From positions 1-64,000 of the forward strand of contig JAJEKV010000549.1 of assembly GCA_021234155.1 (NCBI GenBank): 64,000 nucleotides of DNA, in the 5' to 3' direction. The stretch comes from Isoetes taiwanensis. Taxonomy: Eukaryota; Streptophyta; Lycopodiopsida; Isoetales; Isoetaceae. Shown in pieces: positions 49,087 through 60,755 of the stretch. Each line of letters opens with the position of its first letter. Within the stretch, counting starts at the first letter, position 1. Both the position numbers and the translations under genes were made by a program. A model generated the notes under the pieces. The model was not told the DNA's origin. It made no database searches and saw only the letters and a program-made list of their open reading frames with translations.

Positions 49087-49218
49087 CCCACAGACACAAT
49101 GTAAAGTGGTTGGGGGCAGGGCCCAACCAAGCAATGTAGTGTGGTGTGTGATCACATGTCCGGGGTTGGATGTTTGCCTAGTGGCGTGACGTTAAAATAC
49201 TATCTATCTATCTATCTT
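49087..49218 (+). mobile_element. CTAT-tailed SINE-like insertion in block B
   Basis: Same insert and same target duplication as in block A, with small indels (CCGGGGTTGG against CCAGTTGG). Confidence 0.8.
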
Positions 49219-50109
49219 TTTAAAGTTACAGAAATTTTCCCTTTGGTACTAAAAGTTTCTAAAAAATCGGCCGAGAACTAATTAGCTTGTTTCTCCTTCC
49301 AGCAGGTATGTCGGCGAGATTTAAGAGGCAAGTGTCTACCATGTTTAGTGGAATACGAGATTCCACTAAGTTCTCTCGTATAATCATGAGATTCTATCGA
49401 GATTTTCTGAGTTTCTCTTGAACCCAATGGCAAGAAATTCCCTAAGATTCTATTAGATTCCACCAGGTTCCCTCACATTCTATGTAGATTCACTAAGATT
49501 CTCCCATATTCCCTCAAGATTTGTGAGAGAGATTTTCTAAGTTTCTCTTGAATACAATGGCGAGGTGTCCCGCAGATATGATGCCAAAGCATTGCTTTTG
49601 AAATTTTCTCATCAAGAGAAACATGATAGCGCAGGTTTTATTGCAATCAAATGCCAACACCATGAGCTACAAGCACTATCTTTATGTTGATCTACGCAAT
49701 AGATGTTTAAATAAAATTAAAAAATTGTTTCACCGTTAAAATTATGCTCCAGGTTATTTCCAGCTTTGTGGTTTACGCCTTGAACGAGCCTAATTACCAT
49801 GTAATCTACAACAAAAAACAAGAGACTTTGGAGAGACATCAGCTGGCCATATATCATCTTCAATGGACAATTGTGTGAACAATTCTATTTTATTGTTTAC
49901 TATCATAAACTCCAAAGTAATCACCCGACACAAAACATGAAAAGAGTATTCGTCTTCTCCAACTTCAAATACTCACTACCGACCGAAATGTCACAATATC
50001 CACCGTGAGCGGGCGTTTAATTGTGTAAACTTGGACATATGCAATCATGTTTGGGCTGGACGGTGTTCCAAACGTATAATCATTCAAATATTCATAAGGG
50101 TATTCATAA

Positions 50110-50420
50110 TCACAACAATTTGCCCTTCTTAATATCCTCGAACACGCTTTTCGAGGGGGTCTTTAAGTGTCTTAAACATCCAGTCCATCCAAATTGTGTA
50201 GTGGCCATAATTGTGCCGGTAAGTAGTATGATGAATAGTATGGTAAGTCGCACCCATAACTGGCCAAACTTCGCCATCGATACAGTCATGTATGTTAGTC
50301 GCCCGGATCCCTTCCATAAGCGAAAGCAATCTCGGATCAAGAGATGCATGGGTACTAGAAACAATGATATAACATGCGGAATGGCTTGTAATATACCATC
50401 AATTGGGTGGAAGGCCAGCC
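50110..50420 (-). pseudogene. Sterol C5-desaturase exon 3 relic, copy B
   Basis: Matches exon 3, with frame shifts in the 3' coding end (CGAACACGCTTTTCGAGG against CAGAACCTGCTTTCCGAGG in the intact gene) and elsewhere. Minus-strand frames of 66 and 84 residues split the coding sequence, showing [20 protein letters not shown] in one. Confidence 0.82.
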
Positions 50421-51062
50421 CTGCAGAAGAAGTAACATTTACATTTAACTATTGGAAGATTTGATGATGATATATCAAATGATGTTATAAATGTGCCCTC
50501 CTTAATGACAAATTCACTAAACAACATTTTTCAGAGTAATCTGAAATCTCGGTCAAAATGCAAGCCTTAAGCCTTTTCCTTTAAAGACTTGCATATGTCC
50601 AAAATTGCAGCATAAGAATATGAGCATACATATGGCATCTGGCAGGGAGAGAAAAGCATAGAAATAACCAATTTCAAAAAGGAAAATCGAAATACATAAC
50701 ATGAAAATAAAAAAATGAAAGGAAATACGATCGAGACAAAAGCTACGCTGCAGATGCTAAGAATGAAACAAAAGTGCAAATGCAAATCAAGAGAGATGAA
50801 GCAACTGGAGCATAGGCAATAAAAATTAAAAGAGCAAATGACACCTTAAACAAAGCAATCTAAAGCAACATAATGGGGACAAATGGAACCAAACGTAATA
50901 TTGAAGCCAGTGGAAAGGAGACCATTAGAAGCTAAGAAGAGAAGGAATGGAGACGCTAATGCTAATGCAAGCGAAAAAAAAGAGATGAAGTATGAACCAA
51001 AATGAAAGGACAGATGGCACATAATGAAGCAAGGAAATAGACTAAAAAAGGACTGAACGAGT

Positions 51063-52105
51063 ATTCTAGAATGGGACTCGCAGAAACCAACAAAGCGCCC
51101 GTAGATAGGCTTCTCATTCATCTCAGCAGATTTTCTACAATGGTGGACAGTGGGTAGCCGCCACATGCGAACTACCCACGAAAAATAAAGGGAAAATCCA
51201 ATTATATCATTTGGACCCCAAAAAAAAATACAATGCTAATAGATGAGTGGCTGATGTACCTGCCGAAAGCTTATCACCGGGATTAAAAACCCAGCTTCTT
51301 AGGGTTTTCGAGGAAAAACCTAGTGATAAGCTTCGGCAAGGGGCTTAGACAAACGTAAGGCATAGAATCGCCCCAAAACCCCACATGAAGAAGTCGAAAC
51401 AGATGCCGCTTTGCCAACCCGTACACCGCACATCACCAACACAACAAACGAGAGACAACACAAACATACCGAGGAGAATAGCATCACCCAGCCGGGTGGA
51501 AAAAGCATCACCCAAATGGGTGGAAAACATGATAAAACGTAAACTTGTACAAAATACAATAAACAAAGAAAGGGGGGAGGGTGGGTTCAAAGAGAATAAG
51601 GTAATCGCCGAGAGAAGAGGAAGCGCCGATGAGACGAGGATGCGTAAACGCCACCGAAATAGCTTAACCTCAACCCAAACGCATACCGCGATGCATGCAT
51701 CATAGATGCTCGTCCCATTTAGAATGGCGATCCGATGTCTCGGATCGACGCGATTCTAGAATGGGACTCAGTAAACCAACAAAGCGCCCGACTACCGAGA
51801 ACTTCCTTACAAACTAGGATCGAGGGACGAAGGTCACGCGGGACGAGGCCAAAGGCCTAAAAGGATAGCATGAAAGAAACGCCAAATTGGCTAAAACCAG
51901 CAGAAAAAGCCCCTCCCCGCCTGGAAACAGTTCAAAGAGAATAAGGTACTGCTGAGAGAAGAGGAAGCGCCGATGAGACGAGGATGCGTAAACGCTGAAA
52001 TAGCTTAACTCTCAACCCAAACGGGCATGCGCCGCCCGCATGCATGCACATCATGCATGCTCGTCCCATTCTAGAATGGCGATCCGATGTCTCGGATCGA
52101 CGCGA
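51063..52105. mobile_element. Palindrome-rich non-coding element, head-to-tail dimer (family Y, copy 2)
   Basis: Inserted in S4 (S reads GAACGAGTA|ATAAAAATAG elsewhere). It consists of two units in tandem, 51,063-51,751 and 51,752-52,105. Each starts ATTCTAGAATGGGACTC plus AACCAACAAAGCGCCCG and each ends GTCCCATT(C)TAGAATGGC, then GATCCGATGTCTCGGATCG. The first unit has about 330 bp extra. That extra part includes a long hairpin (CCGAAAGCTTATCAC at 51,263 against GTGATAAGCTTCGG at 51,330) and two small CACCCA/GGGTG hairpins at about 51,485-51,525. No coding frame. No clear target duplication. Confidence 0.6.
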
Positions 52106-52766
52106 ATAAAAATAGAAACAACTCATATAGGAATAGTAAACAAAAAGGTGAAAAAATGATATAACTGAACTTGAGAGATGTAACCTAAGGAGCTAGATTG
52201 GGAGCATAAAGAGCCAAGGGGTATAAAATCACTCGTGGGGTTGAAAAAGTAGTGTCCCGGACGCTGCTTGCTTTGCTTTGCTTTTGCTTTATCGAATTGC
52301 TTTGCTCGTTCTTCTCAAAGACACAAATAATCGGTGAATTCCCCAAACTCGATCCTCCCTACGGATCGATGACATGGCTGTCCAGATTATGGGGAATCGA
52401 TTCACGGTTGGCTTTGGCGGGAGGAATGATGGAGTGTAATTGCTAAAATTGAAGGAGGCAGGGGCCATGGGAACATCCTCCTTGCCATTCTCGAATTTGG
52501 TTACGGTGGAGAATCGCCGATTGGAGTTTCTCATATTCATAATTTGAATGGATGAAGATGAGAAGAGACTGATTTTTCGTGGAAATTGATCTTTGCCGAG
52601 GTAAAGAGGGAATCAAGGAAACGCAAAAAAGGGAATTGATGGAAGCCTGCTAATTCCAAAGAATTAAGCCTCAAAGCAGGAGAAGAATTCGGGAGATTTC
52701 AAAGGATATGCATGATTATTTTGAGGATCGACAAAACATGCCAATGCTTTAGATAAGGCTGCTATT

Positions 52767-55506
52767 GTGGGACAGATTTGTAAGAAAGATAGAACCAAAT
52801 GTACCTTTACAAGTAAGCGTTCTGGACAAAAAGAGACAAAGGTTATGCAAAAAGTGATTGCTAATGTGAAGGAAACTATGCAAATTTGCACAAAACGAAC
52901 CGAAAGATTGACATTCTGGCAGCAAAAGGTCAACTTTACAAATGGTTACATCCACGAGAGAATAAACTTAATCATTTCTAAAAAGCCGGGCTGCTTGAAG
53001 TGCCTAGAAAATCTATTTGTGCAGCCTATAGAAGAAGAGTAATGGCGAAAGGGAATCAGGTCCCCGGTCTATGTTTTTGAGGAAGAAAAGGTCTGATTCT
53101 GTCCGTTGATGAAGTGAAAAGGTTGTCTCAGTAGTTTAATTTGAAAACACAAGAGTTTCTCCATACAAGAGTTTTAGTGTTATTTACTTTTTCCAAACTT
53201 GTTTAGGACCTAACATCACCAAATTGTTTGTATTAAAGCAAAGAGCCCTGTAATTTGAAGGAGAGTTCAATTCGTAAGAGGGGAGGAAAAAAAACCAACT
53301 AAAGTCACAAGATTAGCATACAAGTCCGCTCCAAGACAAGAGTTTATTCAAGATGCCAACAAGACACTTGTGCAATTTGTTCCACATAATTACGCGGCAC
53401 ATTGGCAGCAAAGCAATTTAAGCAATGCTTAGCCAACTTTCCAAAGAATACTATTGTATCAGAATTGATTTTTGCCGAGAACTATAGCCTCAAAATTGGA
53501 AGGAAGTACAATCATGCCATTGGCATACCAGACCAAATTACTATTCTTGTTCACATTACCTATAGACATCCTACGAAAAGGAAGAGGAAGAATTTAGGAA
53601 CACAATCGCATCTTGTTCGGATCGAGAAACAAGTTCAGTCTGGATCGAAGAATAATTAAGGAGACACATTTTTACATTTGATTGCAAGGAGCATTCAAGC
53701 GAGTTTGTCAACCATCGCTTGAAAGTCCATGCGATTGGCTGAAACAAATGAATATAGAGTACGACAACCATGTTTTTGGAGTGATGGTTGCACATCTCAA
53801 TTCAAAGGTGCGGACTTTCCGGTACATAGGTAGAAATTTTGTGAACAATCCCTACGGAATATTTATGGTGTTTTTGCAAGTTCTCATGGTAAAGGAGAAC
53901 ATGATGGAGCTGGAGCTGTTTTGAAATTAATTCTAGCAAAGGAGCAACTGAAGTATGATTCCTGGTTTAATGTGCTAAGGATGCGGTGGAATTCCTAAAA
54001 TGGTACATTGAAAACCATCCTTGTGCCAATGAAAAAAAGAGGTATTTTCTGGTAGGCTGGCCTAGTGTTTGCTTTGATGGAATTGCTTTGATGCTTTGCT
54101 TTTTGCTTTTGCTTTGACTAACTTTGCTTTGAATTGGCCTTGCATATGCTTTCTGCATTCATTAAATTTGCTCTGCATTTGCTTTCTGCATTTATCTTGG
54201 CTTTCATTCAATTCCAGGTGGTTGTCTCATTACTTTTGATTTACGCTTTGATTATCTTTGCTCGATGGAATTGCTTTGATGCTTTTGCTTTTTGCTTTTG
54301 CTTTTTGCTTTTGCTTTGATTAATGCTTTGACTAACTTTGCTTTGAATTGGCTTTGCAGTTGCTTTCTGCATTCATTAAATTTGCTCTGCATTTGCTTTC
54401 TGCATTTATCTTGGCTTTCATTCAATTCCAGGTGGTTGTCTCATTACTTTTGATTTTGCTTTGATTATCTTTGCTCTGATGGAATTGCTTTGATGCTTTT
54501 GCTTTTTGCTTTTGCTTTTTGCTTTTGCTTTGATTAATGCTTTGACTAACTTTGCTTTGAATTGGCTTTGCATTTGCTTTATGCATTCATTAAATTTACT
54601 CTGCATTTGCTTTACGCATTTATGTTGGCTTTCATTCAATTCGTGTGGATGTCTCATTACTTTTTGATTTACGCTTTGATTATCTTTGCTAACAATTTGC
54701 TCTTGCATTTGCTTTCTGAATTTGCTTTGCTTTGCTTTTGCATTAACTTGCTTTGAGTCAATGCTTTCCAGGTACTTTTGGAATATTGAAGCTAAGGACA
54801 TAGATAAGTCTGAAAAGAAGGAATGGAAAACTTTGAATGGGAGCTCAAAGTTACATAGCATTAGGGCACTTGATAGGAAGGATCCAACAAAAGTGAGTAC
54901 CAGATGCCTTGCTTGTTTTTGCCAAGCATGTTTTCATGGAGATTGGGATAATTGCATTAACAAGAGAAGGATAGGAGGCTGGAAAGAAGGTGTATTAAAA
55001 CCAAAAAAGAAGTACAACCAAAGTGAATGCGTAAGACAAATTATCCAATGAGGAGGAGGAAGAAGAAGATGATGATGATGAGGGTGAGCTTGATTACCTC
55101 GGTGACATCTTAGAAGTTGGGGATAACTTTCTTTGTACTGCTTGAGAAGAAAATAATGATGAGGGTGTCGACTTTTACTTACCAAGATTAATCTTGAGAC
55201 AAAGCAAACATTCTTTGGATTCTTATGTTGATGAGTGGGGAATGTATACAATGTTGGAGAGGTTATAGTATCAGGCCACTACTATCAGCAATTAGACACT
55301 CTAACTTTTCAATTCTTTGGTGGACAAGCGGTGGCTTCAATTCTGACCACTTGGTAAGGCATGTTAAGTTTGACATGAATGATATTGGTGGCAACATGTA
55401 CATGTTAGGAGAAGAGAGACCTGCCGAGGAAAATCATGTCATCTTTACCGTTTGGGGAATGAGTTCAATGCTCTCTCGATTTGGGTTTCAGTTCACAAGT
55501 GCATAG
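52767..55506 (+). pseudogene. Transposase of the 6.6-kb element, frame-broken
   Basis: Parts in order: 52,767-53,041 (basic, RSGQKETKVMQK, RLTFWQQKVNF). Then about 53,290-53,660: KVTRLAYKSAPRQEFIQDAN, LVQFVPHNYAAHW, FPKNTIVSELIFAENYSLK, DQITILVHITYRH. Then 53,682-54,045: DWLKQMNIEYD, a shifted frame FWSDGCTSQFKGA, the original frame IGRNFVNNPYGI, a shifted frame SHGKGEHDGAGAVLKLILAK, and AKDAVEFLKWYIENHPC. These blocks (FAENY, SDGC-x-x-QFK, HGKG-x-x-DG-x-GA) recur, as I remember, in a widespread group of uncharacterised eukaryotic transposase-like proteins and look like an RNase H-fold core with acidic residues. After a minisatellite, 54,780-55,140 adds RCLACFCQACFHGDWDNCIN, a Cys cluster, and an E/D run. 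Frame shifts sit mainly in homopolymers. Confidence 0.65.
54063..54770 (+). repeat. GCTTTTGCTTTG-rich minisatellite inside the transposase gene
   Basis: Three and a half units of about 190-213 bp. Each contains GGAATTGCTTTGATGCTTTG, TTTGCTTTGAATTGGC, TTCTGCATTCATTAAATTTG and ATTCAATTCCAGGTGGTTGT. It separates the catalytic region from the Cys cluster, so it may be an expanded intron; TTCCAG/GTGG and the final TTTCCAGGTACTTTTGG look like splice-edge sequences. Confidence 0.7.
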
Positions 55507-55759
55507 TACAAAACATTGACATTCATATTGATATTGTTACAGCAAGTTTACAATAGAGTGCACAATGATGTGCATTCAAAATCGGCAACTGGGGAAAAAA
55601 ATTTATGTATGCGGGTATATTCACATCTAACATTACATTGCACAATGATGTGCATTCAAAATGTGGCAAACGGGGAAGGAAGAAAATTTTATGGTTGCCA
55701 TTTGTATTTTTTCACATCTTACACTTTTCTTGACATTCCTTAACATCCATTGCCTCACA

Positions 55760-58624
55760 AGCTGTCTTCCGGGAAACCGCAAGAGCGTAACTCGATTAAG
55801 GTAAGAAGATATGGCAAAGCCAAGCAAATCAAGCAAATCAAGCAAAAAATAAATTGCTTACCGAAGTTCCATCATGGCAAGCTTGCCGTTTTCCGAGGAA
55901 TAGCCCATCTTGGATTCTCCCGCACATGCTTGGAACACAAATCCAAAATATCAAAGTCTTCTTGTTTGACAATTTTCTGGGGCAAGATGTTCTTTCACAA
56001 ATTTTGTAGGCTCGGGACTTTCAGCCCAACCAAACAATACATCCTTCATCTTTTCAAACCATTCATTGCCCTCATCAAAACCGAAATGAGCTAACTATTA
56101 AAGAATGGTACACTTTGGTGAAAAAAAAAAGATTTATCTGAGAGAATCATCCACCAACAAGACATTCTTCATTTCGGGATATGCTTCAATGACATAAGAA
56201 AGTGGCTTCAAATAGACCGGCTTATGCGGATTGGTGGGTGTGGATAAGGCAATTTCAAACATTGTGCTCCTTCCCAAATGAACTTGAACTTAATAAGATA
56301 ATCTGCAGAGGCAACATCTGCTGCGGGCACTCAATGATGTTGTAGCGGTTCATCTTGGACCAAATAGCAATTTCAAAATGTTCTAGGGCCAGTCCATGAA
56401 ATTATGCAAACACAGTGCGCAAACCCGGCACTTTGTTGGTTGTGTACGGTTTCTTGATTTGCGGGTATTGGTGTTACAGTGTTTGTCATGCTTATGCCAA
56501 CTCTTCATAAGCACACCATTCAAATCAAGGACCAACGGTTTGTCTTTGTGCCTCCCTACAAACAAGAGATACATTTTAAAAACACTTTAGACACAAACTA
56601 AGATATGACATTGTCAACTATGAAAAGATTACAGATTCACATATTCAATGAAAACATTTTATTTTAATGAAAAGTTTCTGATTCTAATATTTAGAAAAGA
56701 TTTTATTTTAACGTAAATCTTACAAATTGAAAATATGACAATGTCAAAATGAGTGGTTTCTGAGGTTCAAAGTTTAGCCCTTCCCATTATAGGCATCTAA
56801 TATTCTTTCTATTGGAGTCGTTTGTCACCTTTTGTAACTTGCACCTTCTCAAAGAACTACTTTGGGAATAGGTTTGATTGCTTTCTTCTTTTTGCTGGCT
56901 GCCAAAGACGCTTCCTTGGAATTCTTTGTATTCTTTGTTGCATCCTCTTGAACTTCTCTTCCATCCTCTGATCGGCTTCTTTGTCTTGCTCATCCACTTG
57001 CTTGGTAATTACATTTGTGGCATCGCAATTGTGACCACCAATTTGTCCAGCTCCTGCTGATCCACAATACGTGGAGTTATGCATTTCCACAAAACATTCG
57101 ATGTGAATATCCCGAGTTGGAGTTACAGGATCGGGAAGAATAGTCTGGCCGAGGTTCAAGGCTAGTTTCCTTGATATTGATTGTAGCTCTTCTCAACCTG
57201 CTCTTAATTCCCAAAAGAAGCTCCTTCCCTCGAAGAACTTGGAATATTTTCTAAAATACCTTCATATGCGGTGGAATCACCAAACATCTTCATCTTCATC
57301 AGCAAATTCACCAAATTCATCTAAATCCACATAGTCATCATGTTTCCTTTTTGTTGGTAACTTTTCCGCAAATAACATGACCAAAACTTTTCAACAAAAG
57401 CAATTTTCACAAATAAAGCAAAGCAAATAAATAATACTTACTTTCTTAGATGATTCTTACGTTTCTTTGTTCTTCTTTTCTTCTCCTTCATTTGCATTGG
57501 TCTCTAAGCCAAGTTCTTCAAAGAATTTCATTGGGACATCCATAGAACAATCCAGGCATTTTTATTCTCTACAAGAAGCGGGGCTGCAAATTAAATGATA
57601 AGCATGTTGGCATGGTAGCCTTGCACTAATCTTGTAGTCATCTTGGAAAGCTAATCCACATGCGAGAACATGGTATTTCATAACACAATGGCAACTTTGC
57701 TTTGCAATAACTTAGGCCCGAATCTGGGGAGGCATTTACACTACTCAAGTTATAGCAATTAGCCCCTGTAATTCTTCCATTTGAGCGAGGTCCCTTTCTA
57801 GCACTCCATGTAATGCTTCCAATTCATTCTTCTTCTCAACTTGATGATCATCCACCTTTTCAATAAGGCTCTCTAATTTCCTGCAATAGAATTTCTCCTG
57901 CATCAAGTCCCGCATCAAGTCCTCAATTCTTTTCTTATCGAATCGAGACTTTTCTACTTTGGATTCCAAAAAATTGATCTCGACACCGCAACTTGCTTAT
58001 GTCTTCTCTGCTTGCCCGATCCCCGGCAATATCTCTCTCATTCACATATGCATTTTAGGGTGATCTTGCTTGCAATGTCTGCGGATCTTTCTTGCACAAT
58101 TCAAATTCACCCTCCAACCTATTCACTTCTTCATCCAAGACCCTAACATTAAACATTAAGCTACCTCATTTTAGCAAAGGAACGAGCACTTGCACGAGAG
58201 TAAACACTGTGCATTACTTGGCTTCAATGGTGTGGGATTTGGTGTGGTTCTTCTGCTTCTGCACTGGAGAATTTTTGTTTGGCCGAGGAATGTTTTGGTT
58301 CGAGCTTAACTAGCTTCCTTGGGTACTGTCAACTTGTTCTTTAAATGAAACCCGGTTTATCTTGTGTTCGTCAGGGTTAAGAGCTGCTCGACTACAATTC
58401 TCCCAAGTAAATGCAAAGGCAAATTTCTTCCTGAGCTCATTGTTAGCGCGGACCATGAGGATAAAGCTCGAGATAAGAAAATCTAGCGAGTTCTTTTTAA
58501 ATGAGTAAGGCTTCACATAAAATTTCTTAATTTTACCGTCGGTGAAGCCATGATTCGAGCCCGATTCCCAATCCTCGTCGATAATTTGATCCTCCAACCA
58601 TTTAATCCATTTCTGCGGTACCAT
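55760..58624 (-). pseudogene. Transposon-borne minus-strand gene with coiled coil, NLS-like patch and HAD/NIF-like phosphatase domain
   Basis: Minus-strand parts in order: 58,624-58,310 (MVPQKWIKWLEDQIIDEDWE; polar, unrecognised). Next 57,969-57,745 (coiled coil, RIEDLMRDLMQEKFYCRKLE). Next about 57,360-57,290 (acidic DLDEFGEFADEDEDV). Next 57,159-56,857 (EEKFKRMQQRIQRI, then the basic patch RKRLWQPAKRRKQ). Next 56,574-56,383 (KDKPLVLDLNGVLMKSW). Then EHFEIAIWSKMNRYNIIE at about 56,380, PVYLKPLSYVIEAYPEMKN, VLLVDDSLR at about 56,140, and FGFDEGNEWFEKMKDVLFGW to about 55,970. LDLNGV (motif I), IWS and LLVDDS (motif IV) are the order of HAD phosphatases of the FCP1/NLI-interacting-factor type. 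Motif I has Asn at the second acidic site, a variant I recall in plant NIF-like proteins. Stops occur between parts, consistent with introns or decay. Function in the transposon is unknown. Confidence 0.6.
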
Positions 58625-59387
58625 TCCTTCGTCGAAAGCTTCATCGCCATCGCGAGGAGGTAGTTATAAGCCAAAATTCGATTCTGGGAGCTAACCGAAA
58701 TGTGAACCGAAAAAGTTTGCTTTTGCTTTGCTTTTTGCTTTGCTTTTTCGCGTTTTTTTGTACCCGACTAGTGATTTTATACCCCAAGATGAACTAGAGC
58801 AACTTGGGACAAACCCATGGAGCAAACGTAAGGAGAAGAGGCGATAACGAGACTAAAGGAGAACACGATGTAGGAAGGCTATGAGAGACGGAAAGCGGGA
58901 ACACAAGAATGAAGAAGACAATGGAATAGTGCAAAGAAGAGATGAGAGAAGGAACTGTAGTCCGCGAAGATGATGTCAACATCAAAGTAACGATCTCAAA
59001 TGACTAATGTACCAATAAATACTACACTAACAAAGACACTATAAAAGCAAACTATCCTAACAAGCAATAGAAAAAGGAGCAAGAAGACAAAGAAACCAAA
59101 GAAGGAACCAATGTGACTAATATAGTAATAATGTCACCAGAGTGAAAATGGAACAATAAGCTAAAGAAATAAATTAAGGAAACGATGCAAACACAACCAA
59201 GAATCTAATAAAAGCGATTGAAATTGTGGAATAAAGAAAGGGAGGAACGAGTCTACAAAGGTCATTGCAACAAAAATAGAATGCACAAACGAAGCTGATG
59301 GGACACATGGAACAAGTGGAGTGAATTCACAAATAGAGACAACAAAGGAGCAACGCGAAAGACATAACCTTAGAGCAAATAGAACAT

Positions 59388-60204
59388 GAGCATACATTTA
59401 CACGGCACCTCTGCATTTACACATCACCACATCTCGATCCAAACATGTAACCCCAAACTTGAAACATCCCAAAAAGAACTCGGGTTTACAAACAAAAGCA
59501 AGGGGCTAAGGTATATAAGAGAAAAAATGCTAAAATGGACGTAAGATCCCACATATGTGAAAAGAATGCAAAAAGAATGCATCAACTGTAGGCGTAAAAC
59601 ATCAAAAAATTTCAAGCTGAAAAAAACTATAAAACGCAGATGAGCAAAATTCTCAAAGACCGATCAATAGACAATGAACAATTGTAAAAAAGATACAAAA
59701 AGCCCCAAAATTTGAGGAAATGCAAGAACCGTAATGTGAACCCCATCTATTAAAATATATGAGCAATCATCATACTGGAACCCAAAGCCAGAACAACCTC
59801 GAATATCAATCGATGCCATTCTAGTTATGGTCAATATGAATCAGTTTGAGAAAAGATAAAGCCACTCTTATGAATACGGAAGAAATGAAAGAGGTGTAGT
59901 AAGGTCTAGGGAAAAGGTGGAAGACGAGCAAGAGAAACTAAGAACTTATCACAAATCAAGAGGACACCCGGTATCCCAATGTTAGAAGGAGGAGGGAAGC
60001 CCCCGGTGGATTCGGGCCGTTGAACCGCGCCCGTGACAGTGATGGATGCTTCGGCCTGGAAACGGTGAAACATGAAGGCAACTTTTGGCAGATCGACTGC
60101 TAAAACCCCAGGGATTAGCTATCAAGGAAAAACAACTGAGAAGAAAAGACAACCACCTCCCATGGATCCAATCAGCCGAGACAAATCCAAGAGGGGCAAT
60201 CACC
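59388..60204. repeat. Array linker L, copy 3
   Basis: Matches the other two linkers. Its 3' end again supplies intact codons for the chimeric frame. Confidence 0.8.
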
Positions 60205-60459
60205 GACAAGTATGTTGAATTAGCAAAGTTGGCAACAATTGTCATGGTTCAGTGCTCAAGTACAACTATCTGTGAAAGCGGATTCAGCTATATGAATCAC
60301 ATCAAGGATAAATATAGGAATAGATTGCAAACAATAAGACTTGATGCTTTGTTGAGGGTTGCAGTTGAAGGTCCACTAATGGAAGCAATTGATGAATTTG
60401 ATTTTGATGACTCTATCCGTCATTGGAAAGCCGGTAAAAAGTATAGATACAAGCACTAG
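60085..60459 (+). CDS. Chimeric 124-residue frame, linker plus hAT dimerisation domain (copy C)
   Basis: Residue-for-residue the same product as the copy at 48,186-48,560, with the same fusion point (GAIT|DKYVELAK). That two of three copies keep it open could reflect recent duplication rather than selection. Confidence 0.4.
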   Translation: MADRLLKPQGLAIKEKQLRRKDNHLPWIQSAETNPRGAITDKYVELAKLATIVMVQCSSTTICESGFSYMNHIKDKYRNRLQTIRLDALLRVAVEGPLMEAIDEFDFDDSIRHWKAGKKYRYKH

Positions 60460-60755
60460 TGCAGTCCAAACTAATGCCAATATTGGCTCTGAAAGTGACA
60501 TTGAAGAAGTGGAGTGAATTTGAATGAAGTTTTGGCAATATTATAATTTCTGTTATGAAAATATTGCAGCAAATTTGTTCTTGAACTTGCTCTACTCTTT
60601 ATTTGATGTCAATGGGAATATAATTCAATATAAAAAACCATGTTTCCGTTTACATTTTATGGTCATAGGAAAAAAAAACTTGCTGGTTTTAAAGTTACAT
60701 GGAATGGTAGGCAAGATTAAGTGATTAGCAAGTTCTCTTTAAAGTTACATGGAAA

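Larger units (their letters stand above)
48306..50610. repeat. Captured block B
   Basis: Second copy of the hAT 3' end / spacer / sterol exon 3 block. The hAT part runs 48,306-48,617. It has both small insertions at the same sites as block A. Confidence 0.88.
52219..58784 (+). mobile_element. DNA transposon of about 6.57 kb with terminal inverted repeats, two genes
   Basis: Inserted in S4: elsewhere S reads GAGCCAAGATGAAC, here GAGCCAAG|GGGTATAAAATCACT ... AGTGATTTTATACCC|CAAGATGAAC. The ends are 15-bp perfect inverted repeats with a 4-bp CAAG duplication, or equally 16 bp with a 2-bp AA duplication. Allowing mismatches the inverted repeats extend to about 31 bp (26 matching). GCTTTTGCTTTGC-type repeats lie just inside both ends. 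It carries a plus-strand transposase relic and a minus-strand gene with a HAD-like domain. I cannot assign it to a named superfamily from memory. Confidence 0.88.
50622..59387. repeat. Array subunit S4, interrupted by two nested elements
   Basis: S sequence is present at 50,622-51,062, 52,106-52,218 and 58,785-59,387. The first gap holds the palindromic element Y2, the second the 6.6-kb DNA transposon. Removing both restores a subunit of the usual length, and then the whole S4-L-block C repeat is about 4.05 kb, shorter than the others by the missing poly(A) insertion. Confidence 0.85.

Noticed and set aside
51600-52000. Possible hammerhead ribozyme (CGATGAGACGAGG ... CTGAAAT) in the palindromic element
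   Set aside because: The conserved core is not complete, stem II does not pair well, and no cleavage triplet sits at the right distance on either strand.
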